DNA of 20,782 nt from a virus, in the IMG/VR virus record IMGVR_UViG_3300032117_000184, positions 1-20,782 of that record; one strand, written 5' to 3'. The number at the start of each line of letters is the position of its first letter. Position 1 is the stretch's first letter. The position numbers and the translations under genes are program-made. Below are positions 8,837-15,981 of this stretch, one piece after another. A model generated the notes under the pieces. That model was not told where the DNA came from, did no database searches, and saw only the letters and a list, made by a program, of their open reading frames with translations.

Positions 8837-8853
8837 TAACCTAAATAACATAT
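8836..8853 (+). promoter_or_regulatory. Late-promoter-like CCTAAATA before the gp2-like gene
   Basis: TAACCTAAATAACATAT directly precedes the ATG at 8854. It shares the 12-mer TAACCTAAATAA with the site before gp25. CTAAATA spans 8841-8847; with T4 late geometry the transcript would start at about 8853, leaving essentially no leader. There is no Shine-Dalgarno sequence here. Two exact copies placed identically before two structural genes suggest a real signal, but promoter activity is inferred. Confidence 0.5.
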
Positions 8854-9456
8854 ATGGCATCTAAGAAACCAATCCAAGACGTATTCGACCAAAATAAATA
8901 TGATCTCCTTACTGCTGTAAAGAGATCTAGAAGCTGGTTCGAAAAACAAGTTGCTGCAATGGCTCAGCAGGGAATAACACCACAAAAAGTTTTAAAGGGA
9001 GAACCTACTGATCTTAAAACTAATATTGTTCCTGGCAGCTTGTATATGTATATTTATGACCCAAAATTAAAAGAAGAACTACCATATTATGATAGATTTC
9101 CTTTGGTATTTCCATTTAGAAAAGTTCAAGGTGGATTTCTTGGTTTAAATATGCATTATTTACCATATGATTTACGTATTAAATTATTGGATAATTTATT
9201 GGTTTTTAAAAATAATGCTCGCTGGGATGAAACTACAAAAATTAAATATAGTTGGGCATTAATTGATGGTGTTTCAAGATTTGCTGCGGCAAAACCTTGC
9301 GTAAAACATTATCTATCTGGTCATGTTAGAAGTCAGTTCAGACAAATATATTCTGAAGATTGGGCGACTGCTATGTTGCTTCCAGTTGAAAGATTTGTCG
9401 GAGCATCTAAACAACAAGTCTGGGCAGATTCCAGAAGAATTATAAGAAAAGCATAA
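8854..9456 (+). CDS. Probable DNA end protector, gp2-like
   Basis: The 200-residue product carries a pattern I associate with proteins annotated as gp2/DNA end protector in T4-like marine phages: SRSWFEKQV, a core LYMYIYDPK with LPYYDRFPLVFPF, then GGFLGLNMHYLPYDLR, and a C-terminal part with SEDWATAMLLPVERFVGA. In T4, gp2 binds the ends of packaged DNA and protects them from host RecBCD nuclease. It lies next to the gp4 gene, as in T4. T4 gp2 is longer (274 residues), so the assignment depends on recognised motif plus neighbourhood. Its TAA overlaps the ATG of the next gene (TAATG). Base composition is like that of its neighbours. Confidence 0.6.
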   Translation: MASKKPIQDVFDQNKYDLLTAVKRSRSWFEKQVAAMAQQGITPQKVLKGEPTDLKTNIVPGSLYMYIYDPKLKEELPYYDRFPLVFPFRKVQGGFLGLNMHYLPYDLRIKLLDNLLVFKNNARWDETTKIKYSWALIDGVSRFAAAKPCVKHYLSGHVRSQFRQIYSEDWATAMLLPVERFVGASKQQVWADSRRIIRKA

Positions 9457-10226
9457 TGGCAAATTTAAACGATTTTATTGCTCAAGTAAAACAAAATGGA
9501 ATGGCAAGAACAAACAGATTTGCTGTTGAGTTTGCGCTACCAAACAGTCTTCAAGGATTTGATCTTAATTCATTAAGAACTGCATTGTTATTTTGCGATC
9601 AAGTCCAGTTACCTGGACTGAACATTAATACAACTGATACTAGATCATTTGGAGAAGTTAGAAAAGCTCCATATGAAAAATTATTTGAAGATATTAACAT
9701 GTCTTTTTATGTTGATAAAGACATGGTAATAAAAGATCTTTTTGATACATGGCATGATTCTATTATGGATAGAAACACAAGAACTTTTGAATATTATGAT
9801 AACTATGTTACGCCAATAACAATTTATGTTCAAGATATAAACGATAATAACACATATACTGTAATGTTATACGAAGCGTTTCCAAAAAGCATCGGAGCAG
9901 TTCAATTAGATTATTCTGCTAAAGATGTAATGAAATTGTCTGTTAATTTTGCTTATAAAAATTGGATATCATTCCCAAGCGTAAACGGCACTTCCGTTGT
10001 AACACCAGATGGTCATCAAAACACGTTTGCCGTCAATCCATATAATGGGATTACTTCAAATGGATATGTTCAACACCAAACAGATTTTCCAGTTAGTCCA
10101 TACGCTGATGTAACATCAAATGGATATAGTCCTGTAAATACATTTGCAACTAATTTACAGAATTTCGCGATAGGAGCAGCAGGATCTGCTCTTGTTACTA
10201 GATTACCTAATTTATTAAAATTTTAA
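9456..10226 (+). CDS. Tail-tube-fold protein, probable gp54 tube initiator
   Basis: The 256-residue product has the tail tube (gp19-like) fold pattern across about 1-172: NDFIAQVKQNGMARTNRFAV, FCDQVQLPGLNI, a conserved RKAPYEKLFEDINMSFYVDK segment, WHDSIMDRN, and YEAFPKSIGAVQLDYSAKD before a closing beta strand. A C-terminal extension (175-256) contains two TSNGY copies (200-204 and 220-224) and a hydrophobic AIGAAGSALV stretch. The major tube protein gp19 is usually about 160-200 residues, so the extension favours gp54 (tube initiator) or a tube paralogue. T4 places gp54 with the chaperone and tape measure genes, as seen here. Single-base overlap links it to the preceding gene. Confidence 0.55.
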   Translation: MANLNDFIAQVKQNGMARTNRFAVEFALPNSLQGFDLNSLRTALLFCDQVQLPGLNINTTDTRSFGEVRKAPYEKLFEDINMSFYVDKDMVIKDLFDTWHDSIMDRNTRTFEYYDNYVTPITIYVQDINDNNTYTVMLYEAFPKSIGAVQLDYSAKDVMKLSVNFAYKNWISFPSVNGTSVVTPDGHQNTFAVNPYNGITSNGYVQHQTDFPVSPYADVTSNGYSPVNTFATNLQNFAIGAAGSALVTRLPNLLKF

Positions 10227-10227
10227 T

Positions 10228-10686
10228 ATGTCAAATTCAGAAAAACAAAAAGAAGATTGGATGAATTCCAAGTGGCGCCCAATGATGGGTTGGATGTACA
10301 TGCTTATCTGTTTGTTAGATATGGCAGTATTTCCAATTCTTTGGTCTTTGTTACAAGCAATTCAACATCAATCAATTACTCAGTGGAATCCATTAACACT
10401 ACAAGGTGCGGGTCTGTTTCATATTGCTATGGGTGCTATTCTTGGTATCTCTGCTTACGGTAGAACTCAGGAGAAATTAAATGGAGCAAACAATGGCGGA
10501 TTGGCAACGACACCAACCATTCCTACAAGCATCCCAACAGCACCTAGCGTACCTACGCCAGTCACAGCACCAGCCGCAACAGCAAGCACGACAACAGTTG
10601 CTCCAACTTCAAACATATCCACACCCCCTACATTTGGAATGCCAAAACCTCCAATTCCAAAACCAATGATAAATACAGGTAGTTAA
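10228..10686 (+). CDS. Holin-like two-helix membrane protein
   Basis: The 152-residue product has an N-terminal SKWRPMMGWMYMLICLLD segment and a later GAGLFHIAMGAILGISAYGR segment that give two predicted membrane helices at about 20-42 and 60-78, joined by a polar loop. The WRPMxxWxY and SAYGRTQEK motifs are typical of holins of the 3TM/GTA type in many phages, which make inner-membrane lesions that let the endolysin reach the wall. Residues 93-150 form a long Pro/Thr/Ala-rich tail of low complexity, probably disordered. The gene stands among tail and packaging genes, far from the SleB-like hydrolase (17283-17891). A structural role cannot be excluded, but the family pattern favours a holin. 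Confidence 0.7.
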   Translation: MSNSEKQKEDWMNSKWRPMMGWMYMLICLLDMAVFPILWSLLQAIQHQSITQWNPLTLQGAGLFHIAMGAILGISAYGRTQEKLNGANNGGLATTPTIPTSIPTAPSVPTPVTAPAATASTTTVAPTSNISTPPTFGMPKPPIPKPMINTGS

Positions 10687-10689
10687 AAT

Positions 10690-11103
10690 ATGAAAATAGA
10701 TGATTCGTTATCAGAGGTATTTGATTTGATTCCTCAGGAAAAACCAAAAACTGAAATAGTTGATAATTCAACTGGCGAAATTGTACAGACGCCAGAAGCT
10801 AAAATTGACAGCGATTATGAAACTGCCAGAGATAATCTAAGAGAGTTATTAACTACTGGGCAGAATGCTTTATATTCTGCATTAGAAGTAGCTAAGCAGT
10901 CTGAACATCCACGTGCATTTGAAGTTGTGGGTAATCTTATGAAACAACTGGCTGATGTTAACCAACAACTTATGGATATACATCAACAGAAACAGAAACT
11001 TGACGGTAAAACTGGAAAGGTTGATAAAGTGACCAACAATGCTATTTTTGTAGGTAGCACTGCTGATTTGGGTAAAATGATTAAGAAAATGCAAGGAGAA
11101 TAG
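10690..11103 (+). CDS. gp16: Terminase small subunit gp16
   Basis: The 137-residue product is close in size to T4 gp16 (164). It shows the family core: DYETARDNLRELLTTGQNAL, then EHPRAFEVVGNLMKQLADVN in a long helical hairpin (about 42-100), and the C-terminal VTNNAIFVGSTADLGKMI. Small terminase oligomers recognise concatemeric DNA and regulate the large subunit gp17, which is not in this window. The N-terminal 40 residues are acidic and probably flexible. The gene is followed, after 2 bases, by the chaperone gene. The sequence GGAGAA at 11095-11100, inside its 3' end, can serve as the Shine-Dalgarno site for that next gene. Confidence 0.85.
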   Translation: MKIDDSLSEVFDLIPQEKPKTEIVDNSTGEIVQTPEAKIDSDYETARDNLRELLTTGQNALYSALEVAKQSEHPRAFEVVGNLMKQLADVNQQLMDIHQQKQKLDGKTGKVDKVTNNAIFVGSTADLGKMIKKMQGE

Positions 11104-11105
11104 TA

Positions 11106-11828
11106 ATGGCATTACCAGTGATGAGTACACCAACATATAATTTGGTGATTCCTTCTTCTAAGAAAAGTGTGAAGTATAGACCATTCTTGGTAAAAGAGGA
11201 AAAGGCATTATTAATTGCTCAACAGAGCGAAGATATTGTTATTATGGTTGATACATTAAAGTCTATTGTGGCTTCTTGTATTATTGATAAAATTGATACT
11301 GATAGTTTAGCCACATTTGATCTTGAGTATATTTTTACTCAAATCCGTGGTAAATCTGTTGGAGAAAAGATTGATTTATTATTTCCATGTGATAATGAAC
11401 ATGGCGATCAAAATGAAAAAGCAAAGGTTAAAATTACAATTGATCTTACGCAAATTCAAGTAGAGTTTCCAGAAGATCATACTAACAAAATTGCATTATT
11501 TGACAGTGTTGGAGTTGTAATGAAATATCCAACAATTGAAATTATGTCTAAGTTAGAAAAGGTTGATAATGATGATCTTGAAAATATCTTTGACATTATT
11601 GCTGATTGTATTGATTATATCTACGAAGGCGATAAGATTCATTATGCTAAAGAACAGAAGAAAGAAGAACTGGTAGAGTTCTTAAACAATTTAAACTCTA
11701 CTCAGTTTATGAATATCCAAAAATTCTTCACTACGATGCCAAGGATTAAAAAGGAAGTTGAATACGACTGCCCGATTTGTCAAAAACATCATAAGAAGAC
11801 TTTGGAGGGAATGCAAAGTTTTTTTTAA
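11106..11828 (+). CDS. gp26: Tail assembly chaperone / hub protein gp26, short (zero-frame) form
   Basis: The zero-frame product is 240 residues and resembles gp26 of T4-like marine phages: MALPVMSTPTYNLVIPSSKK, YRPFLVKEEKALLIA, FDLEYIFTQIRGKSVGEK, and a C-terminal cysteine/histidine motif CPICQKHH (Cys222, Cys225, His228, His229) that may bind zinc. It ends at a TAA formed inside a run of eight T. The gene lies directly before the tape measure gene, the standard place for tail assembly chaperones. A -1 frameshift in the T run would extend it (see 11106-12013). T4 gp26 and gp51 act in hub assembly; calling this product a chaperone rests on position and on the frameshift design. Confidence 0.8.
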   Translation: MALPVMSTPTYNLVIPSSKKSVKYRPFLVKEEKALLIAQQSEDIVIMVDTLKSIVASCIIDKIDTDSLATFDLEYIFTQIRGKSVGEKIDLLFPCDNEHGDQNEKAKVKITIDLTQIQVEFPEDHTNKIALFDSVGVVMKYPTIEIMSKLEKVDNDDLENIFDIIADCIDYIYEGDKIHYAKEQKKEELVEFLNNLNSTQFMNIQKFFTTMPRIKKEVEYDCPICQKHHKKTLEGMQSFF

Positions 11829-12013
11829 TTAATCTCTGCCATGAGAGTTTGGTGAATTATTATAAATTAAATTTCGCCTTACTGCAGTACCACAAATACT
11901 CCTTAGCAGAGATTGAAGATATGATACCCTTTGAACGTGAAGTGTATGTTGCCATGTTAATTAACTATCTGGAAGAAGAAAAGAAAAGATTAGAATCTAA
12001 AAAGAGAATGTAA
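11106..12013 (+). CDS. Frameshifted long chaperone (gp26-gp51-type fusion)
   Basis: The zero frame ends AGT TTT TTT TAA. The run of eight T (11819-11826) allows a -1 slip on T TTT TTT, after which the new frame reads from 11825 to the TAA at 12011-12013, adding 62 residues for a product of about 302. The added part reads NYYKLNFALLQYHKYSLAEI then EDMIPFEREVYVAMLINYLE and a charged tail, a short helical segment like the second chaperone part in other tails. No ATG precedes its conserved section: the first in-frame ATG is at 11921. A 9-bp stem AATCTCTGC (11831-11839) with GCAGAGATT (11906-11914) starts 5 nt after the slip site. Alternatively, translation could restart at GTG 11852 after GAGAG. 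Confidence 0.75.
11819..11914 (+). promoter_or_regulatory. Programmed -1 frameshift element: T8 slip site plus 9-bp stem
   Basis: Eight T (11819-11826) include the zero-frame heptamer T TTT TTT at 11819-11825. After a 5-nt spacer, AATCTCTGC (11831-11839) pairs perfectly with GCAGAGATT (11906-11914) across a 66-nt loop. The loop holds a small hairpin AGTA/TACT (11886-11889 with 11897-11900). The spacing matches known stimulators of -1 frameshifting. Confidence 0.65.
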
Positions 12014-12015
12014 AA

Positions 12016-13713
12016 ATGGCAAAACCACAAATGAACGTCCACGTAAGTTCAAGCGATTTTAAAAATCTGCTTGCAGCACAACAACAATCATTGGGCGAAT
12101 TAACCTCAATTAAAAAATTAATTGAGTTATCAAGAGATCATGAGAAACTACAAAAAGCAACTGGTGGGGCAGATAGTCAAAAGATTCAAGAGGAAATTCT
12201 TTCTCAGTTAAAAGAACAAACAAAGAATAGCAGAAAATATTACAAAACACAAGCAGAGTTTCAAGCTGAATGGGATAAAGAAGCCAAAGATATTGCTGAC
12301 ATGGTAAAGGGTATGAAGTCAGTTAAAACTCTTGGTGAAAAGTTCAAAGACAGCGTTTCTGGTGTTAAAGAAAAATATGGAATTGCCAATGGTGGTTTAA
12401 AACGAACTGTTCTTGGTGCAATGAATGTTGGTGGTATCTTTAATAAAACTCTCGACAGAGATAAGTTTGTTGAACAACAAAAGGCACTTGGCGCAAAAGC
12501 AATGCCAAATGAATCTTCAGCAGATTTTAAGAAAAGACTCAAAGAAGATTATGAAGGTGCTCGTCAATCAAAAAATAAAATTACCGATAATGAGAAAGCC
12601 ATACAAGCACACATGGCTAAAGCAGGAACCACTGATGAAGAATTCTTAAAGGGTGAAAGTCCTGAGTTTGCTGCATTGTTAGAAAAACGACAAGCGCACA
12701 CTGAAGAACTGGGTAAATATGATAGAAGCACAAGACAGTTTAGTCCTGACAAAAAGAATGCTGAACTGGCTGGTCTATTACCTCAGCAACAATTTCAACC
12801 TGCTGCTGGAATTTCCAACCCTGTTGCTGGTTTAGGAGCAACTGCAGCAAAAGCACCAAGCGCAACAGCTACTGCAGCTGAATCGTTGCAAGGTGCTGAG
12901 GCAGCAGAAGAAGGTAACCGAGAGCAAGAAAAAGAAACTGATCTTTTATCAAAGATTGAAGAAAACACTAGAGGTGGTGAAGGTAAAGATAAGGAAATTA
13001 AAGAAGAAAAGAAACCAGAAGGTGGTGGTTTACTTGATACAATTATGGGTTTTCTTGGCAATGGTCTAATGCAAGCATTTAAATCTTTGTTTAATCCAGG
13101 AACTATACTTAAATCTCTTGGTAAAATATTTGCTATCGGTATGATCGTTGGTGCTTTATTTGAAGGTATTATGGATGGCTTTGATGAATTTATGGAAACA
13201 GGTGATATTGGTAAAGCAATTGTAGCAGGTCTCGCTGGTATAGTTGATTTCTTAACATTTGGATTGTTTGATAAAGACGCAATCAAAGATGTGATAGGTA
13301 ATATTGGTGGCTGGATTAATGATCATTTAATACAACCATATCTTGATATGTGGAAATGGATTGGTAAAAGTTTAATGTCAGTACTTGAAAGTATTGGTAT
13401 ACCTGAGATAACCTTACTTGATAATAAAATTACTGGTAAAGTTTCTGTTGGACCATGGTATCCATTTAAATCTGATGGTAGCGGAGAGGGCGATAAAAAA
13501 CCTGAAGCAGCAACCCCACCACAAGAAGGTAATGTTGTTGAACAAAAATCTGCTGAGAATGCTGATGCTGCCGCAACACCTGCTGCAAACAATAATACTA
13601 GTGTGGTAAATGCACCAGTAACAACTAATAACACAACTACTCAAGTTATTAAATCACCAATACGTAACCAAGAATCTTCCGTAAGTAGTTACGTAGCAAA
13701 AAGATACGCATAA
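12016..13713 (+). CDS. gp29: Tail tape measure protein, gp29-like
   Basis: The 565-residue product is close to T4 gp29 (590). It follows the frameshifted chaperone by 2 bases, the classic chaperone-tape measure arrangement. The N-terminal 250 residues are highly charged, helical and coiled-coil-like (LLAAQQQSLGELTSIKKLIE; later EEILSQLKEQTKNSRKYYKT). Residues 260-300 are Ala/Pro-rich. Residues 338-415 hold hydrophobic segments (GGLLDTIMGFLGNGLMQAF; IFAIGMIVGALFEGIMDGF; IVAGLAGIVDFLTFGLF) that could insert into the host membrane on DNA delivery. The C-terminus is Asn/Thr-rich and polar. Tape measures set tail length; the sequence itself is not strongly conserved, so the call rests on context and composition. 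Confidence 0.75.
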   Translation: MAKPQMNVHVSSSDFKNLLAAQQQSLGELTSIKKLIELSRDHEKLQKATGGADSQKIQEEILSQLKEQTKNSRKYYKTQAEFQAEWDKEAKDIADMVKGMKSVKTLGEKFKDSVSGVKEKYGIANGGLKRTVLGAMNVGGIFNKTLDRDKFVEQQKALGAKAMPNESSADFKKRLKEDYEGARQSKNKITDNEKAIQAHMAKAGTTDEEFLKGESPEFAALLEKRQAHTEELGKYDRSTRQFSPDKKNAELAGLLPQQQFQPAAGISNPVAGLGATAAKAPSATATAAESLQGAEAAEEGNREQEKETDLLSKIEENTRGGEGKDKEIKEEKKPEGGGLLDTIMGFLGNGLMQAFKSLFNPGTILKSLGKIFAIGMIVGALFEGIMDGFDEFMETGDIGKAIVAGLAGIVDFLTFGLFDKDAIKDVIGNIGGWINDHLIQPYLDMWKWIGKSLMSVLESIGIPEITLLDNKITGKVSVGPWYPFKSDGSGEGDKKPEAATPPQEGNVVEQKSAENADAAATPAANNNTSVVNAPVTTNNTTTQVIKSPIRNQESSVSSYVAKRYA

Positions 13714-13714
13714 A

Positions 13715-13738
13715 AAAAGGGAGCCGAAACTCCCTTTT
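13715..13738. terminator. Bidirectional rho-independent terminator
   Basis: AAAAGGGAG (13715-13723) pairs with CTCCCTTTT (13730-13738), giving a 9-bp stem with a 6-nt loop CCGAAA. The A run on one side and the T run on the other let it work in both directions, between the plus-strand tape measure gene (stop at 13711-13713) and the minus-strand gp32 gene (stop at 13755). It is the only spacer at this convergent junction. Confidence 0.88.
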
Positions 13739-13754
13739 CAACCATCTAGCTGAA

Positions 13755-14669
13755 TTATTCTTCTTCAGCAATTTTCTGGAAATAAGACATAACATCTTCA
13801 TCGTCATCTTCTGGCATTGAAGCCTTTGGAGCAGGTGCTGGTTTAGATGCAATTTTAGGCGCAGAAGCAACTGGCAATTCATCTTCATCAACAGATGCAG
13901 CAGACTTGCTAACAAACGCATCACCAGAAAGAACCTGTTCAAGTTTTTTCTTCAACTCATCATAAGATTTGAAATTCTTACGATCAGTGAATTCAGACAA
14001 CTTATGTTGTGCATTAACAATTGCCACCAATTCCTCATCGGAACCTGCAGCTGGGCATGGGTCAGAGAATACTGACTCATCATAGTTAGCATAACCATCT
14101 TTCTTACGCATACGCAATTTAAAGTTTGCGCCTTCCCATAAGTCAAACACATTCACTGGTGTTTCGTCTTCAAAAGTTGGACGAGCCTTGTCCATAATCT
14201 TATCAAAGATTTTCTTACCAAATTTAAACAGTTTAACCTGTCCTTCGTTCTCAGGATGTTTTGGATCAGAAACGATCAAGACATTTGCGATAAAACTCAA
14301 TTTACGCTTTTGTTTACGAGCAATCTCTTTATTTGCATCAGAACCAGAGTTCCAAAGCATGGTGTTCATTTCACCGACTGGGTCAGTTTCACCAAGAGTT
14401 GTTAGGGAGTTCTCGATATACCACTTACCAGTTGGACCCTGGAAGCCATGACTGAAGATACGAACCCAAGGAAGTTCATCACCTTCGACACGTGGTAGGA
14501 ATCGGATTGTTGCTGTGCCATTGCCAGCTTTGTCGCCCTCTAGACGCCAGAATCGGTCATCGTCATATGACTTCTTTTCGCCTGATTGGGGATTTGAGAT
14601 TTTATCGAATTCTCCAGCGATTTTGCTGAAGTCTTGATTGCGCATTTTACGGAGTGTTTGAATATCCAT
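13755..14669 (-). CDS. gp32: Single-stranded DNA-binding protein gp32
   Basis: The 304-residue product is the same size as T4 gp32 (301). It has the basic N-terminus used for cooperativity (LRKMRNQDFSKI), the OB-fold core (ATIRFLPRVEGDELPWVRIF, FIANVLIVSDPKHPENEGQV, then KLFKFGKKIFDKI and NVFDLWEGANFKLRM), and an acidic C-terminal tail (PEDDDEDVMSYFQKIAEEE) that recruits replication partners. The T4 zinc site (one His and three Cys) is absent: the only cysteine is Cys205, and the matching region reads SLTTLGETDPVGEMNTMLW. The gene is downstream of gp59 and a small acidic protein. It has a clear AAGGAAATAAA Shine-Dalgarno region before the ATG and ends at the bidirectional terminator. Confidence 0.95.
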   Translation of the reverse strand: MDIQTLRKMRNQDFSKIAGEFDKISNPQSGEKKSYDDDRFWRLEGDKAGNGTATIRFLPRVEGDELPWVRIFSHGFQGPTGKWYIENSLTTLGETDPVGEMNTMLWNSGSDANKEIARKQKRKLSFIANVLIVSDPKHPENEGQVKLFKFGKKIFDKIMDKARPTFEDETPVNVFDLWEGANFKLRMRKKDGYANYDESVFSDPCPAAGSDEELVAIVNAQHKLSEFTDRKNFKSYDELKKKLEQVLSGDAFVSKSAASVDEDELPVASAPKIASKPAPAPKASMPEDDDEDVMSYFQKIAEEE

Positions 14670-14690
14670 TTTATTTCCTTGTATTAGTAT

Positions 14691-14912
14691 TTACGGTTTA
14701 TGTTTAGTATGTTGTATTTCTATATTATCATTCAATTCAATGTCGTCATCAAAGACGTCATCTTCAAAATCATAATCTTCTTCAACATAGTTATTTAGCG
14801 TTCTCATACCTCCTGTTTTTTTACCATTGGTATGTCTAGCAGTTTTACCCAAACGCTTACTAGAAATCTCATCATCAAAAGATTTCGATGCTTTATAATA
14901 TGTACGACCCAT
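14691..14912 (-). CDS. Small acidic-tailed protein between gp59 and gp32, unknown
   Basis: I do not recognise this 73-residue protein. Its first half is basic (KSFDDEISSKRLGKTARHTN, then GKKTGG) and its second half strongly acidic (NNYVEEDYDFEDDVFDDDIE). The split charge could suit an interaction with nucleic acid or with basic proteins such as gp32 or gp59, but this is speculation. The ATG lies one base after the gp59 stop, and the gene runs the same way as its neighbours, so it is probably translated in the same operon. A GTAAATA sequence at its stop precedes gp32 and is a weak late-promoter candidate. Confidence 0.6.
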   Translation of the reverse strand: MGRTYYKASKSFDDEISSKRLGKTARHTNGKKTGGMRTLNNYVEEDYDFEDDVFDDDIELNDNIEIQHTKHKP

Positions 14913-14913
14913 T

Positions 14914-15522
14914 TCAGTCTAATTCTTCTACAAAATGTTTAAAGATCTGCCCAAGTTTTATTTTATCGTATTTAACGAATCCTGTCAACTTTTTTATTCG
15001 CAATAATTCAGCACCCCAAATATGTTGCACAGTGGGATTACTTATCCAATGTTCAACAACATGATCCAATTCATTTACAATTACAAGGGTTTCAATTGAA
15101 ATTTTACCACCCAAAAATAATTTTAATGATGCAGGATACTCATTATTTTTAAAATCGAATATACTGGAAGTTGGTAGTTTATTTATCTCAACATATGTGA
15201 GTAAACTTGCCAAGTCATCAATAAAAATACGACTGATACTTTGTTTTCTTTTATTCCATTCAAGAAGATTATCATCGGCTTCTTGACCTGCATAAATTGC
15301 AGATTCATTACCATAGGCAAAATTAGCAACAAAGAACTGAATAATATCTCGATCTGAGTTGAACTTTCTTGCCAGTTTCTCAAAAATATATCTGTCGTTA
15401 CGTGCATTAAATGCTTCACGTGATCCTTTTACATTTCCTCGATTTTCGAAGACGTTAAATTTCTCAGAGGTGAAGTGTAATTTAATTGCTAGGTAATAAC
15501 GGTATGCTTTAAATCCGTCCAT
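14914..15522 (-). CDS. gp59: DNA helicase loader gp59
   Basis: The 202-residue product matches the gp59 family (T4: 217). It begins MDGFKAYRYYLAIKLHFTSE, the typical family start, followed by YIFEKLARKFN, IQFFVANFAYGNES, and LLEWNKRKQSISRIFIDDL. gp59 loads the gp41 replicative helicase on gp32-coated DNA at forks and recombination intermediates. Its position upstream of gp32 and downstream of a gp33-like gene follows the T4 order. Two bases separate its ATG from the stop of the preceding gene. No odd features. Confidence 0.9.
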   Translation of the reverse strand: MDGFKAYRYYLAIKLHFTSEKFNVFENRGNVKGSREAFNARNDRYIFEKLARKFNSDRDIIQFFVANFAYGNESAIYAGQEADDNLLEWNKRKQSISRIFIDDLASLLTYVEINKLPTSSIFDFKNNEYPASLKLFLGGKISIETLVIVNELDHVVEHWISNPTVQHIWGAELLRIKKLTGFVKYDKIKLGQIFKHFVEELD

Positions 15523-15524
15523 AA

Positions 15525-15740
15525 TTAAACATCTAATTTTGCCTTCTTTGGCAAATAATTTTCGTCTTGAAAATTTACCTCAAGTTTATCCTTAAGAGAT
15601 TTATTCACAAGTTTAGCGATATCCTCTGGTTCAATAAAGTTTTCTTTACAATATTGAAGGACAGCTTGCATATAACTGATTTTCTTTTCAAGAACGATCT
15701 GTTCAATATGCATTGAAAAGTCATTTGAAGATTTAAACAT
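15525..15740 (-). CDS. gp33: Late transcription coactivator, gp33-like
   Basis: The 71-residue product fits short gp33-type coactivators of T4-like marine phages: an N-terminal helix FSMHIEQIVLEKKISYMQAV, then LQYCKENFIEPEDIAKLV, NKSLKDKLEVN, and a C-terminal NYLPKKAKLDV that could reach RNA polymerase or the sliding clamp. In T4, gp33 links the clamp gp45 to polymerase carrying gp55 at late promoters. T4 gp33 is longer (112). The call depends on the pattern and on the position directly before gp59, as in T4. Its start overlaps the upstream gene by 8 bases. Confidence 0.65.
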   Translation of the reverse strand: MFKSSNDFSMHIEQIVLEKKISYMQAVLQYCKENFIEPEDIAKLVNKSLKDKLEVNFQDENYLPKKAKLDV

Positions 15741-15945
15741 TTTTCTTTATCCAATATTCACAATTACGAATTTCTTGCATAATTTTACTATAACGATCGG
15801 ATTCTTTTTTAAACAATTTCCAGATTGGAGTATCAGGGTTTTCTGGATCCATTTTCTTTTCAAATTTATCCAAATACATTGTAAAAAACTTATCCATCTT
15901 CATTTTTTCAACGATAAGTTGTTGGTGCTTTGTTTTGTAATCCAT
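15733..15945 (-). CDS. Conserved small charged protein, unknown
   Basis: The 70-residue, lysine-rich, helical protein contains the pattern DPENPDTPIWKLFKKESDRY, similar to small proteins beside gp33/gp59 in T4-like marine phages. I cannot assign a function. T4 has DsbA, a double-stranded DNA binding protein, at the comparable place, but I see no clear similarity. A strong sigma-70-type promoter (TTGACT, 17 bp, TATAAT at 15979-15951) lies immediately upstream. Its predicted start falls on or beside the ATG, so the transcript may be leaderless; AAGG sits too far upstream to act as a ribosome site. A later start (Met15 or Met17) is possible. Confidence 0.7.
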   Translation of the reverse strand: MDYKTKHQQLIVEKMKMDKFFTMYLDKFEKKMDPENPDTPIWKLFKKESDRYSKIMQEIRNCEYWIKKNV

Positions 15946-15950
15946 AATAT

Positions 15951-15979
15951 ATTATACCTTGTTTTTTGGTTTAAGTCAA
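15951..15979 (-). promoter_or_regulatory. Sigma-70-type promoter upstream of the gp33-gp59-gp32 operon
   Basis: On the minus strand, TTGACT (15979-15974) and TATAAT (15956-15951) are separated by exactly 17 bp. The transcription start is predicted near 15944. It resembles the promoter at 16390-16362 (shared GGTATAATATAT). It probably drives early or middle expression of the replication genes by host polymerase. Confidence 0.75.
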
Positions 15980-15981
15980 AT

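Noticed and set aside
9456-10226. Assignment as the major tail tube protein gp19
   Set aside because: Length (256) and the C-terminal extension exceed normal gp19; its context favours gp54, though this is not settled.
12795-13286. 163-residue minus-strand frame inside the tape measure gene
   Set aside because: Serine/proline-rich low-complexity antisense shadow of the Ala/Gly-rich coding region, without a ribosome site or family pattern.
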